DNA of 64,000 nt. Source: Pycnopodia helianthoides (Eukaryota > Echinodermata > Asteroidea > Forcipulatida > Asteriidae). Below, one piece after another: positions 1-12,876 of the stretch; the first letter of the stretch is position 1, and every line of letters starts with the position of its first letter. The translations under genes and the position numbers were made by a program. Under the pieces are notes generated by a model that did not search any database, was not told the DNA's origin, and was given only the letters and a program-made list of their open reading frames with translations. The stretch lies in the NCBI GenBank assembly GCA_032158295.1, contig CM063243.1, positions 11,314,931 through 11,378,930 on the forward strand. Direction: 5' to 3'.

Positions 1-37
1 TTGACGGGGTTGGTGAGAAAGATTGAATTTTGTTTAG

Positions 38-400
38 AGGCAGTATATACATTTGGTAATTGTCGAAGACTAGTATCCCCACTTGGTGTTTCCCAACATG
101 CATAAAATAACAAACCTGTGAAAATTTGGGCTTACTTGGTTATCGAAGTTGCAAGAAAATAATGAAAGAAAAAACACCCCTTGTTGCATTGAATTGTGTG
201 CTTTCGTATGCCAGAGAAAGGCCTCATGCCTGAAGCCTTTCTCAAATTCAAATATTTTAGTGAGAAAAATACCTCTTTCTCAAAATGTAGAGGGAGCCGT
301 TTCTCACAATGTTTTATACAGCAGATCTTAGGTGCTCCTTACCAAGTAATTTTTGGGGGTAATGTATTTCTTGAGTAGTTACCAAAAGTATCCACTGCCT
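38..400. mobile_element. Degraded TTAA-type MITE, copy 1
   Basis: Non-coding inverted-repeat element of about 363 bp. The left end reads AGGCAGTATATACATTTGG and the right end is a degraded complement (ACTTTTGGATACTTACTGCC-like, seen as accaaaagtatccactgcct). The interior matches the better copy at 48504-48881: both share the stretches around caaacctgtgaaaa, gaaagaaaaaacaccc and gggagccgtttctcacaatg. The flanks are TTAG and TGAA where the other copy has TTAA on both sides, so the target duplication has decayed. Assignment to a piggyBac-like mobiliser is inference from the TTAA flanks of the other copy; no transposase is present. Confidence 0.7.
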
Positions 401-597
401 TGAAGTTGTTTGCTTTTGGGAATCTGAGTAAATTTGACCTGTCTCCTCTAAAAAAAACCCACTAAGGCAATCCAGACATACTGGTAAATTGCTGTTTGTT
501 GCAACCTGTAGTCCTTGCTCAGTGATAATTCTAGGCATATAAACCTGTAGTTTAAGACGTAAATAAAAACTTGACAATTGATTCTAGAACTTCTCAC

Positions 598-801
598 CTC
601 TGATCTCCTTTGCCTTTCTGTCTCGCCGGACATTTTCCCATTTAAGAAGACCAGGCATAGCCCAACGCATATACCGCATATTATGGCCAACAGAAATGTC
701 TTCTTACGGCCACATGAGCCGTACAGGCACCGTATCCTCATCGTTGTAACTTGCCGTCTAAGTGACCCAATACAACTCTTATTATCACGACTGCTGCCCA
801 T
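598..801 (-). CDS. Possible first coding exon of a type II membrane protein (partial)
   Basis: Sixty-eight codons start at an ATG at 801 and end exactly at a good donor (GAG|GTGAGA) in phase 0. The peptide has a basic N-terminal tail with several Cys, Arg and Lys residues, then one hydrophobic segment (TFLLAIICGICVGLCLVF) at about residues 35-52, then a short polar stretch. That is the layout of a Golgi type II signal anchor, like the first exon of the GalNAc-transferase gene further right. Any remaining exons would lie to the left, outside the window. No enzymatic domain is visible, so the family is unknown, and this may be a chance open frame. Confidence 0.35.
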
Positions 802-3187
802 ACCTTAGTATGCTTTAAGTCAATCTAGAAGGAAATCCCCACGTTCTCTTGTTAGTTTCCTGATGGACACAGCTTTGGAAGGGCCATCTTTGTAAGATGG
901 TTTTCACACTCAACCGAGCATTCTCAACTGGATCCTTCGTAACAATGAAATAATCCACGTTGAATAGTGTCGTTTGTGGGGCTGCAGACGACTGCAACAC
1001 TGACACGAAGTCAACAACCTACGACCTTAGGAGATAGCGCCTTGTATCTGAAGACCACTGTGCCCTGGAATTTTGGAGCGATATCTCGTGTAATCAGAAT
1101 GTAGTGACATTTCCTACATAGATGCCACGGCCTTTATTTCAAGCTAATGCAGTGATTTATTTACTAATGCAAAAGCTCGATCCCTCTACGTTTACAAAGC
1201 ATTTATTAGTCTTCTGTGCACAGTACTCAAGCCATACACAAGGTTGTGTGTGAGCAGTGACGTAACACCTTCCTTTGTTAATTACACACTTAGTACTTGA
1301 GTCAGCGTCACTGCACCTTGGTAACGGATAATGAAGCCAAATTCTTGCCTGACTCCCAATCTCTTGCCATTTCTTGAGTTATTGAGATACACAAAATGTA
1401 ATTCGACACACAATGCTTGTTATTTTGTATTTAATATCTTGTTGCAATGTTTTTTCTTAAACAGAGTTTCCACTCGAATTACTTTGTTCTGAACTAAACC
1501 GTACTGTGTGATTGTATCGACTGTTTTCGTGACATGGGAGGGTGAACAGGTCCACCGCTACCCGCATTTATTGTTAGATATTACACCGTTTCAATAACTA
1601 TAAAAAGACAATCTATTTGTTATAAATCTATAAATAAGCTAAGAAAATATCTTGTAATTATTTTATATTTTACTGTGTATATAACACGCAATATCCTGAA
1701 ATTGATAGTTGATAGTACTAACAAAATATCCGCTTACGTGTTTTAAGATTTATTGGATGAGTTATTTTGTTTTTTTAATGCTTTAGAATATTGCCGATAA
1801 AACCAGGCGAAATGTTCATAAAAATATAACATATGTGTGTAATTTGGATTATTATTTATTATATTATAATAACATTAATGTAGGGGAGACCAAGGTGCAC
1901 CCTCAGTGTTTCTAACAAAACTTTATAATGTGCATGTTATTATTACACACTTGTATAACCTTTGTGCTCTTTCTCTTTCGCTCTTTCTCACTCTCGGTGC
2001 CATTCCACAAAAAGCAATCAAAGTTTACTTCTCAAACTTCATAAATAATGTTAGATATTATTTATATGTAAATATTCTCAAATCAAGGCGATTAACTTAA
2101 AGTGTATGATAGTGATTGAAATATTGTCTGAATGGGTCTTTCTGGTAAATTTGCATCGCGCATTAATTTTATGATTTGTTTCCCCTTTTGTTTCTGAGCA
2201 AGGAAAGCGCAAAAACAAAAAATTGTCTATTAGATTTTTCCGATTTTGTATGGAGCACGGCTCTGGCCACGCCTCTAATGTTATTCTTCTGGAAGGGGGC
2301 GATGTCCTATACAGCATCCAGTAAGTAATGTATTGGGTTATCATTAACCTTTCTGGTAGAGAATGGTTGTACATTGTGGGGATGTGTTGACCCTTGACCT
2401 TACATTGACTACATGGTATTTTGTGTTGTTCTGTGTGCCATTGTTATTGTTTTACAAGTGCTACGTTGTTATGAGTATTAAACCAAGAGCAGGAGGTATA
2501 CGATGTCGTATAAATAATATTAATATTAGTTTGTTTTAATTAGAGGACCGTTCTTCCTTCCTCTCCTTAATCAGCAGTGGGGGACGGATCACTTCAAAAA
2601 TAAACAAATAATTAACCCTACGGTCACATAAACTGCTCTTGTTTAAAACACAGCTATGGTAACGTTTTCTTTGCATGTCAAAGAGAAGGAATGACGTTTT
2701 AAAAAATAAATTGAGCCTCAAATGTTTTGATAAATTAAGAAGAAAAAAAAACACCTCTGAAAAAACTAAAACTGCGAAAGTGTGTAATGAAAAAATCATA
2801 ATAATAATTCAAATTCGCTTTCCATCCACTGTTGAATGTGATACCTTAAACTGCCTCTGATTATTAATTATGCATAGGACCTATGTTTTCTCAATGTTGG
2901 CGAGGACTGTGTTCACTCTGAGGCTCGGTAAGAAATATAAACCAAGCTCCTTTGCTATTTTAATTGCCTAGTAGAAAAACTAATGAAGTGGCACCTAAAA
3001 TGGTGAATGAACGGTTTTTGTTGAACAGATGAGGCAGCCAACGGCAGTGGGCAAACGTGAGTTTTAAAGTTTCATCGGACCAAAGCGTACCAAATCAACC
3101 ATAGTTCAGTTTTTTTTTTATGTGACGTTGAAGCATCGTCGAAGTTTTACCTCTCAATCAGTTCGTCCATTGTAGATTGGGCTTGTT
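802..3187. other. Intergenic stretch, no gene seen
   Basis: AT-rich sequence between the candidate exon at 598-801 and the stop codon of the GalNAc-transferase gene. The right part should include that gene's 3' untranslated region (the gene is on the minus strand). Only short unconvincing open frames occur and no repeat could be recognised. Confidence 0.5.
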
Positions 3188-6100
3188 TCAAGCCGCTTTT
3201 TTGACAGTAAATTTTTGCCGGTTGCTGTTTGGGTCACACTTCACGAGAGTAACGTCATTGTTCTTGCTTGTATCAACGTCCAAACACAAATCGGTCACTT
3301 TCAAACGAATCGAACCATTTTCCTGAAAGTACAAACGGAAAACGAAGACGGTTTTAGAGTTACAAAATCCTCGCTGAAATGCGATGCGAGTCGAGAACAT
3401 GTGAATCGTATTAAAAGGTTTTACCCAAGAGAACTGTGAAGATTTCATTTACGATACCATTAATATAGCCGGCGATCACTGTACGCATTGATGTTTGTCA
3501 TCGGAGGTGGTTACCTTCAAAAACAAAACTAAAATCTCTACTCTTCTCTAAACAGCAACATTCTTTTATAATCAATGTTGGTATTTTCTGTCTTTTCCTT
3601 GTGTATTTTCCCAGTGCTGTTTTGGCATTGCATAAGTGTCTCCATCATTGTTTTAATCAATACATGCAAATATATGTACATTTTAGAGTATTGTTTAGGT
3701 CTTTTGAAATCCTGACATGAATGTAATTTGGTCTTGTAACTATGTAACAAAGTTCAAAATGAATTCAAATAAAACTCGCAAGCTAACAATGCTTCTTGCA
3801 TTTGTGTTCGCACAGCATTCTGTGTTTCACACTCAACATGGACCAGTGCTCAACTTACCTGGCTGAAAGACCAGAAGTCTACATTCCCAACGATTCGATG
3901 GCTTTCCCTACATCGGCTCAATATAACGAAGGTCTTGTCTTGTGACGGCGTAAGGCAATACTCATCGAATTGAATCCTACCGCTTGTACCTAAGCGGAAC
4001 TCTTGGCTGCCGCCGAAACCATGGCAACCACTTGCACCAAGTCGATTATTGGGTAGTTTTCTAGCCATTGAATCCAAGCATATTGATGTTTCTCCTACGC
4101 GAAACTGGTGGGAAAATGTCAAGAGTAAACAATTGTTACATGCAATTGTTAATGGTTATACAGAGTTCTTGCAGGACTTGCATTTGAGGAAAAATAAATG
4201 AAAATCTTCAGTATTAATGATGAATAGAAACAAATGTTATCCAGTATACCTCAAAACAATAATTCGAATATTTTTTAGATTGACCTAAAATGACAAAATT
4301 ATTCCACACTCAATTGAACCTGCTTTACATTTTGTAAAATGCAGGCTTTGTATGGCAGAGGTGGATATTGTTAAATGTGAACACCATAATTATCATGAAC
4401 ATAACTCTCTTTGTAAAATTTCCCAAGACTTGCTAGAAATGTCCGTACTGGCTTTGTTCAGCCACTCCGGTAAGGTCTCTGCCAACTCTGGAATATTCTT
4501 CACAGATTTCGAGAAAGAAAACCCTCGATCGAACAAACAAATTCAACAATCATCATGTACTTTTCAACAACGGCACTTTCCCATGGGGAAACGCTGTATA
4601 TGGTGATGTTTGATACCCACTGTAGGTCACGTGACGTAGAGAACGCAATCGGTCTATAAACAACACTCACCTCACCCACCAACAAATTCGGTGGCGGTGG
4701 AGGATACAATGCCAGTGAATCAAACGCTATTTTCTCCATAAACCAACGAAAAGATTTAGGACACTTTTTCTTCCTAAATTCAACCTGTTGAGAGATATCC
4801 CCGCACGATTTCCCTTTCAATCTCGGCTTGAAGGTGTAGAAATGTTCTTTATAGTCATCCATCCATACTTCAGCTACTCGCATGTAATTCTGCAGGACAC
4901 ACATCAAACACACACACACATAAACACAATGTTGTTAATAATCGCGCATGTGATAAACCATCAATCAGAATTATTCAACCAGGATATATCATTTTCTGGA
5001 CGTCTTTGCCACGTTAATGATTGGTATAAAAGTGAGATGCAACAGTTACAAACCCTTCCCAGATTGTTTCGTTGCATGAGTCAGTGGACGGAAGCAATTG
5101 GTGTCCGATAGTACAATGACACAATTTCATTCTTGGCATAAAAAACCCCAGAATTGGCTGCAGCAGTTTTCACAAAATTCTCAATAAAATTAGTTGTCGT
5201 TTGAATGCAAGGTTGCCACGTCTAAATTTGCTGAAGTAGTCTGGTTACCATAGGTTCTATGACCATCGCACGCTTGTACAATCTTTGTGTTCGGGGTACA
5301 ATACATAAGATGGCGGACTCACGAATGAAGACTCACCTTATCTACGATGCTGACGTCGCCACCAATGGATGGATATCGATACGGTACACCGCGGCGATAG
5401 ATGTGACCCACTCGGGAGCACGGTACGAACTTTAGTCGACCGCCACACATCCATATCTAGTATAGAATTTCACAAATTAAAGTTTGTAAACCGCAATAAA
5501 GTCAACCAACTTGAAAGTTGACTCGAGGAAAATATGAAAATCGGTCGGAGTAAGGACAAGTTAGCTTGATTTAGATTATCATGTTATTAGTTTAGAAGAA
5601 ACACTGTCTTGAACGAAATACATATCTGATTTACCTATAAAAAAAAGTTTAGTTCTGTTGTAGTTAATTCATTATAAAATGGTTTACATACTTTGAAAGA
5701 TATTTCGAAGTTTTCTCCGCCCCAGATGAACAGTCCGGGATCATAGGCGCCGAGTTCAATGAAGTAGGATCGGTCCATGGCGAACAAACCTCCAGCCATT
5801 ACAGGAGAACTAACAAAATCAAATATTCAGCACTTTTTATCGTCACAAAACTCCAATAATCCAATCAGTGTGTTATTGAATGTTTTCGATCTTTTTTATG
5901 TTTCAGAAAGAAACACAAAAGTAGAGAGTAACTCAATCTGTGAAAATTTCATATAGAGCTACTTTAGCACACAATTCCACAAAGTACAGACAATTGTTTT
6001 TGAACTGTATAATTATGACTATGACATTAGTGACCTGCGAATTGTTTGCTGAGCAATGACATAGAATGGCAAGGGCCCAATTTTATAAATAGTACGGCAG

Positions 6101-9100
6101 GTATATAGGTCGTGGATTCTTGCTCACTGTCAGAGTATGTCATGAGAAAGATGTGCTGCTGTAGGGCTATCCTTTGAAAATACAAGCAATGTCAACCATT
6201 TTGAAAACTTTGCAAGTTGCCTTTTAGGCCGAATTGACGTCCTTAGCAAAATCTATAGCAACAGTCGACGTCGTAGAAGTGGCCGCCAATTTAGATACGG
6301 CCTTATTCTATACAATGTACTTTTAAAACAAATTCTATGACATACTCTGACTTTGTGCCAAACTCATTGTTTCATCAAAAACATAATCACCCGAAATATT
6401 GCCCCCAGCCTCCCCTTTAAACGCTATTAACCAGACAACAATCCTTGCTTAACAAACCAATACGCGAAGAAAAACCCCCCACATAATCAGTCATTGTGCT
6501 TTAATTTAACAACTTTACGCAACTTGGATCAAAACACTAGTGCATAACTTACTCGTAAGCCTGACTGCTGTATTTCATGCCAATTCGTTTCATGGTATCA
6601 CCGTACGTTACTGCAATCCGCTTATACCAGAATCCCCAGTCGAATGCACCACGTGATAATTCACCTTGGGTATTGTAGGATAGATCTTCAGCAAGGATGG
6701 CATCGACCGTTGGACAAACTACGGTAGTTCTACGGGAAAATAAAACCAAAGGGTTACATGTTGGCAACACTACTTGTAATTCGGTGTAAAAGCTTCATGT
6801 GTGTTTCAAAACGCAGTTATCCTGTGGTTTATTACCTGTCATATGCGATCTCGGCCAACAGAGGCACCAACCAATTAACGCCACACTCACAATGAGCGTC
6901 TAGAAAAACGACCACTTCTCCTTTTGCCGCCATCGCACCATTTGTTCGAGATTTGGCAAGGCCCTCCCGCTTAGTATTGCGGACGATTTTGACTTTACCC
7001 AAGAACCTTTCTTGCTTTACGTAATCGTCTAGTCTTTTTCCAAGATGTGCTGAAGAAGCAAATAAAAACAAACCCAAATTAATTCATTAGGGCAAACTTG
7101 ACCAGGTTTCAACCCATTGTGGGCATTCTTGTGATTATAGGGCACAAATGGTTAGCAGATGAGGAAGAAAAACCTGTTAGTGAACACGCACTTATTATCT
7201 ATATCACATTTTAGTTTAGCATAATTCAAAACTGAATATGGGCATACAGCAGCTATTATACCGTTCATGAAAAGAAGCCATAGCCCTGCGTGTGTCTGTA
7301 ATGTGTCATGAAGGAAATGGTGACGAACATGGCCGTGGTTTATAGTCATGGGTTACGGTAATGGATATGGCTATTGTATAATCGTTAGGTTTGAGGGTTT
7401 GAATCGGCTGTCTCCGAATTGGTGGCTACTGCTACGGCTACGGCTGAATAGCAGTGTCAGCATGCGTTGATATAGGAACACCCTTAACGACAGTCAGCGG
7501 CGGCGCTACGGGGGGGGGGGGGCAAATGCCCCCCCCGTAATTTATTTCCCCCCCCCAGTTTGCCCCCCCCCCCCCCCAGTTTTTTTTCCCGATGGCGGAA
7601 ATTGAGTTTAATCCCAAACGATTGCACCCAATTTGTTACAATGTTGTTTGCGCTGTAAATAATAAACTAAATTTCATCCATCATAATTAGCTGGCACCAT
7701 CAAAAAAGCCCAATACCCTTTCCATCTCCGGCAATGTTAATAAAATGTCTGTACAAGCTTGGAAACTTGCTATAAATAGAAATGCATTGTCTGCCCAAAA
7801 CCGTAAGCAGCCATTGTACACGCAGTTCGCACAACACGTCACGATCACACAGTGCAAAATCTTATTTCTGGAGTGAATTGTAGGCTTATACAGTACATTA
7901 TAGACTTTTGTTAGCCCCCCCCCTAAATTTAAGTTTGCCCCCCTCTTGCCCCCTTTCCAGATTAACAGGTCTGGTGCCGCCACTGACGACAGTCGTAGCC
8001 GTAGCCGCTGATTCGGATACGGCCCTAAGAATTACGAATCAGGGCGACCGTAAATAGTTATCGATTTGGTAGCGGTCATACAGTGACTTACCTTTATCAC
8101 TCACATCATCTACCATGACAACTTCAGCTAGAAGGTCTGGTGGCGAGGTGTTTATAACACTATGCACTGTTCGCATGAGTGTGGTGAATCCCTCGTTGGA
8201 GAAGGCAATTACTACACTTGCATTGGGTAGTTTTTCCGGATAATGCCAATATTTGCATCTTTAATAAGGAACAAAATCACACGATTTTAAACAGGACGGT
8301 TTGTGAAAACCTAAACTTAAAAATGAGATTTTTCCACAGTTTAAGTATTTTTGTGCTGCATTTTAAAGATGCATAGACAGTTTTTGGGGGCTAAATCGGT
8401 GATAAAGAACACATTGCAGTATTTTGTTTCTGTATTTATGTAAGTTTCTTTCGAGACCTTAAACGAAAACACACGTTGACAATGAGTAATAGTTAGTTAA
8501 ACACGTTATTGTTGGGATAATTTGCATGTCAAGAAAATAAGAGTATTTCGTGCTGCTGTGCGTGGCATCTGCGAAAATATGTTATGTTTTTCTGTTTGTT
8601 TTAAAACAGTATCATTATGCAGAATAAATTCGTTCGGTTGGTCGATGCATGCAATCTTGTTCTGAAAAACATCATATTGGTCAACCTACTGTTTATCTCT
8701 CATGTCAGGTACGGCTCGGTCCAAATTGAGATCTGATCACTAAGGGCCACATTGAAACCGTATTCTTTTATACTTTCTGAGTACTCTGCACTCTTTTCTG
8801 GTGTCCACTTGATCACTTTTCCGTACTCCCCCAGCCCAGTGCGAGTCAGCAGGGGGACACGACTCTCATAGTTCCCTAGTGTACTCTTGCGAAGCTCCGG
8901 TAGACTGACTGAGTGTTTGGAGTCCGGCCCGTGTGGTTGTTGACGTTGCTTAGGTATCTGCTCATCATGGCGCTCAATGGGTCCCTTTTTGTGATACAAA
9001 AGAAAACTTATGAGAATTGTTTTAATTGAACAATGTTTCAACTAGCCACTGCCAATACTCACACAGATACAACGTACTCAATGCAAGTTGTCTTCAGAAT

Positions 9101-11559
9101 TCATTTTAACGTGACAATATAATATGGAAGTCTGGTCTTTTCAATGACAAATTTCATCAGAATTAAAGCCCGGTAAATAAAAGAAATAAGATATGCCTTA
9201 TATTCAAATCAAAGTGAGTCACACTCATTATGGCCTTCCGGTATTGAAAGTTTGACATCGTCTTAAACAACTATGACTTCATGTGGACAGGTTCAATATT
9301 TGTTGTTGGATATTTGTCTCTTGGCATGGAAACAGTTTGAAGATGTGACTTAAAAAGCTTTGATTATAGCTTTATTTTATATTCTGAATAACTAGTGTCA
9401 GATGTCATCTAAGAAAATTCACAGAAATATTAAGGTTTTTTTCACATATTCTCTTCAGGAAACAGCCTTTGCATCTATTTTGTGTAACCTATCATTTTTA
9501 AAATTCTTTTGACCGCAATGAAAAAACACACGATCAATATTTTGCGTAATTTTGTGCGAAATACACGTGTCATTAGTGACAATCAACAGAGTGGCATTTG
9601 AGCATGACCTTCGCATGACCAGCCTCTCCAATCACAGCGAACGATTTCAGGTATTTGCTGCATTGCAGAATTCACCCGGACAAAGAAAATGGAATCGTCC
9701 ACGAGCACTCGATATTATTACTTTCCTTGTATACATAAACACAGCATAGTGAAATGACAATGGCTGAAAAGTATTAATTTGAGCTTAAATTTACATTTAG
9801 ATCTAGGCACAAAAGTAATCTTTTCGGAGTGTAGGTTGGTATGACAAATTAATCGTCTCAAATAGCTTTCAAATTAAAATTGGACACACGATTACCACAC
9901 TATTACCATTTTATGATAATAGCTCATCTACCTTGAGCATGGGCGCTATCAAGTATCAAAACATTGACTTGTAATGTTTATATGGTGAGGCATACGACCG
10001 AGTTCCTTGCTCTATGGTTGAGCATGGAGGAAGAGTTGGGTTGAGTAAGTCTATTTTAATAAAATGCGTACATGAATTATTGCTCGTAATAAATGACTTC
10101 TGTCATTCAGGAGCAACTACCTAGTTGAAAGTGCCAGTGAAAATATAATAATAAGATAATATGCATGAGCTGCACTCACGCAAGCACGTTGGCTTGAAAG
10201 AAAAACAAGGCGGCCCAGTTTCCATGTCATGCGTAAATATCCATCACTAATTTGTTAATCATTGGGGAAAACAAAAAAATAAATAACTAAACAATGTCAC
10301 AAAGGGGGGGGGTAACTTGTCTCAAGTAGACATTTAAATATGTGCTTGTCTACATGAACAACCTCTACAATGCAGGTTTAGCAATTACTTAATTAATAGG
10401 GATAGTTAATAATCTAATAATTTTGAGTTTGCAGTTTGGAGATTTCCAATTGCTGGAGCATTTCCAATAGGTAACAATCTATTTTCAAAATAACAAATTG
10501 GACTGTTTCTGGCGTGTACCATTAAAATATAGCGGGTCCTAAATTATATATAACTTGCGTTTCGCATCACGTTTTAAATGCTGGACAACACACGGGAAGA
10601 AGGTGGAATTCGTATTATGTATTTGCTATTGGGTCTTCCAGTGGATTAAAAAAAAACGAACATACAAATTAGTGATGGAAATTATTACTATTATTTGCCT
10701 TCTAACAAACCTGACCCGAGTCCAATGAATGCAACTATCATAATATCTTTTAAATTTACCAAATATAACTTTTCTCAGTGACGTACGGTACATTTTGTTC
10801 GTGACAACAGCATTGCTTATTCTGTTTGTACATAAGAGTAAAGAATTTCTTTTAATGGCATGATTCTCTAGATTTCTCTCAATTTCTGGATTGATATGCC
10901 ACGTTGTCACATCCTTTGCAAAAAAAGGAACACAACATAAAATTTGCACAATGTTTCCTTATTTCAGTACTTTTTCCGTCCATTCTGTATGCATTAAAAA
11001 TATTAAAAAACCCATTGTTTTATCAATCACTGACATCATTTTCTAAAATATTAAACATTTTTCTTTCAATAGAAACGTCTTTTGGACATACAAAATTAAC
11101 TTTCACCTTGTGTTTTAGTGTGATTGTTTATTTGTTAGGTATGCAATATTGTCGGTCCTAAGATAAACAGCAACTCGACCAGAATTCTCTTTTAAATCAG
11201 TATCAGCATACCCATGCACAGCATGTGATATTTTGACATTGAAGGAGCATAAACCGTCATCAGATTTGCCTTTAATGTAGGTGTAAAATAAATTCACGCT
11301 CAGCTATATCCTTAAGGACAAGTAAAACGTACTCGATTTATCACATAAACCCCATTTATATTTAAAACTAAAAAAAAACAGGCCTAGGCCCTATTATTAT
11401 GAGAAATGAAATAATCATATTTACCATAACATTTGAAATAGTCTCAGTGTGGGCGCTCATCAGTATAAAAACCGCAACGATAAACAGACAGCTAATGGCA
11501 AGGATTAAGTTGTATTTCCTACACTTCAGACGAGAACGCCGGCACCCCATCACTTCCAA
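3188..11559 (-). CDS. GALNT: Polypeptide N-acetylgalactosaminyltransferase, GALNT7/10-like, 10 exons
   Basis: This is a family GT27 enzyme of the Golgi that starts mucin-type O-glycosylation by moving GalNAc from UDP-GalNAc to Ser/Thr. Coding exons, in gene order: 11425-11559, 8690-8984, 8092-8258, 6836-7049, 6553-6729, 5692-5809, 5337-5456, 4671-4889, 3859-4104, 3188-3322. All junctions are GT-AG and phases fit, giving about 607 residues, the usual family length. Exon 1 gives a short basic tail and signal anchor (residues about 17-35). Exons 2-3 carry [12 protein letters not shown] and [10 protein letters not shown]. Exon 4 holds the metal-binding DxH motif (FLDAHCE). Exon 6 has [14 protein letters not shown], and exon 7 [10 protein letters not shown]. 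Exons 9-10 form the C-terminal ricin-type lectin domain ([13 protein letters not shown]). The frame is broken inside exon 2 near 8722-8727 (see findings). An extra stem exon in the 2.4-kb intron 1 cannot be excluded. The family is certain; the exact paralogue is not. Confidence 0.95.
7487..7993. mobile_element. hAT-type MITE with perfect 8-bp target duplication
   Basis: A 491-bp non-coding element (7495-7985) is flanked on both sides by ACGACAGT, an exact 8-bp target site duplication (7487-7494 and 7986-7993). The ends are inverted: left CAGCGGCGGCGCTACGG, right (complement) CAGTGGCGGCACCAG. The CAG(C/T)GG start and 8-bp duplication are diagnostic of the hAT superfamily. Long G and C homopolymers (7510-7580 and around 7915-7945) lie just inside the ends. 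No transposase is encoded. It sits in intron 3 of the GALNT gene. Confidence 0.88.
8690..8984 (-). CDS. GALNT: GALNT exon 2, carrying a frame disruption
   Basis: The exon starts after an acceptor (tatcacaaaaag) with GPIERHDE and ends at CA|GTAGGT. Two frames are needed to read it: the first gives ...[13 protein letters not shown] up to about 8728, the second [12 protein letters not shown] from about 8725 to the donor. Family members continue from the first block to the second without a break (pattern S-D/E-x-I-x-L-x-R). The 295-bp length leaves remainder 1 on division by three, whereas flanking phases 0 and 2 require remainder 2. A net change of +2 or -1 bases is therefore present in this assembly. 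Confidence 0.85.
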
Positions 11560-12360
11560 ATACGAGTAGCATCAGCAATGTCAGAAAATCTGTCGTTTAT
11601 TTCGGTGGTCGTGATCATCAAACCGAAGAGCAAGCATTCAATGGTTATTGGCTCAAAACGTGTTGCTTACAACTTATGTACGGGTGCGGCACTTGTCGTC
11701 ATTTACAACTACCATTTCCATAACAATGGCCAAAATCGATACTTTCCATAACGTGATTGTTAGAATCGCTGCATCGCTTCCATTTTAAAAATTATGACTA
11801 GTGTTGTTCAGTGTCACGGTGGTAATTGTTTTCACGGTACAGTGGTTTTCTATACAGAATTGGCGTTAACAATGGTTTGATTGCACTTCGTGGTTTTACA
11901 TACGGCTTGAAATAACACGCTACGCTGAATACTCGCTCTCCCATGCGTTTTTTCCCCAGTATTTGTTAAAAAAGGGGGTTATGTTGGAAGCGCTTTGAGA
12001 CATGGTGTATAAAGCGCTATATAAAAACCGAATATTATTATTATTATTATTTAGTTTTTGGTGGATGGTCGGGCATCCAATTTGCTAAAGATATGTCCGT
12101 TACCGAAGGCCGGATTGAGTTCTGATAAAGGCATATTTTGAACGCTTTCGCTGCAGCCAACGGCAATAGCCTTAGCCGAAGTCGCTTGATTGACAAACGG
12201 CTCTATTACGGACGGTGTCCAGGAGTGCTTTGCAGCTCTTCTTGATAACGGGATAATTTATCTTGCCAAAACGACTTATGGAATAAATCGACATGTCATA
12301 CTTACATATTTTTCTTCTGAGAAAGTTGACTTAGTTGCGGTAAGTCGTCTATAATAATAA
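11560..12360. other. Upstream flank of GALNT with an (ATT)n-tailed repeat
   Basis: No gene is seen upstream of the GALNT start codon. At 11985-12052 there is a repeat fragment containing AAGCGCTTTGAGACATGG and TATAAAGCGCTATATAAA followed by (ATT)n. A related fragment in the opposite direction lies at 12876-12950 (ATA repeats, then TTTATAGAGCGCC). Such tails are typical of SINE-like or MITE families of marine animals; I cannot name the family. Confidence 0.5.
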
Positions 12361-12741
12361 TTCATAAATACCTGGGACAGTTTATCCATTCTGAGTGGAC
12401 GAGAGGACATCACGTGGGGGTGTTTAAACGGACGATATAACACCGGCTAGGAGTGTTTAAACATGGTCTGGCAACTTTTTGTCAAAGAGGGCGCTATCAC
12501 GTTTGCGCGGAGCGCGCAAATTTGGTAAGCCGCATGCGGGCATAGTTTATTTCGCGCAAGTTGGAAACTTGCGTGCGATAGCTCGAAACTTAAGCGCGCG
12601 ATTTCGAAAATTGCGCGACGCGGTTTTTCTACACGCATAGAAATTCAACGCCGAGTCGAGGTGAGCTAAGGCTAAACTGTCAGATTTGTTCTCAACTTTT
12701 ACAGGGTTTTTGGATATTTTTAGGAGAAAGGTATTTATGAA
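12361..12741. mobile_element. Fold-back element with 13-bp perfect ends and internal hairpins
   Basis: TTCATAAATACCT at 12361-12373 is an exact inverted match of AGGTATTTATGAA at 12729-12741. Between them lies a cluster of short palindromes: TTTGCGCG/CGCGCAAA (12502-12520, 3-base loop), CCGCATGCGG near 12530, CGCAAGTT/AACTTGCG (12555-12573, 3-base loop) and a palindrome centred on TTTCGAAA near 12605. No coding capacity is visible. A clear target duplication was not found. Confidence 0.55.
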
Positions 12742-12876
12742 TGGGAATCAAAGTGTGTTAAATCGGTTTTAAACTAGAGTTTAAACGGTGATATTATCGG
12801 TGATATTATCAAGAACCAGGCCTCGGCGGGTTTAAACCACTAGTTTAAAACCTCTTCACCACACATTGATTCCCTT
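12741..12876. repeat. Imperfect inverted repeat, arms of about 50 bp
   Basis: The left arm (12741-12790, GGGAATCAAAGTGTG then GGTTTTAAACTAG) pairs with the right arm (12828-12876, whose complement reads GGGAATCAATGTGTGG then GGTTTTAAACTAG). It abuts the fold-back element on its left and an ATA microsatellite on its right, so the two may be parts of one larger fold-back structure. Confidence 0.6.
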
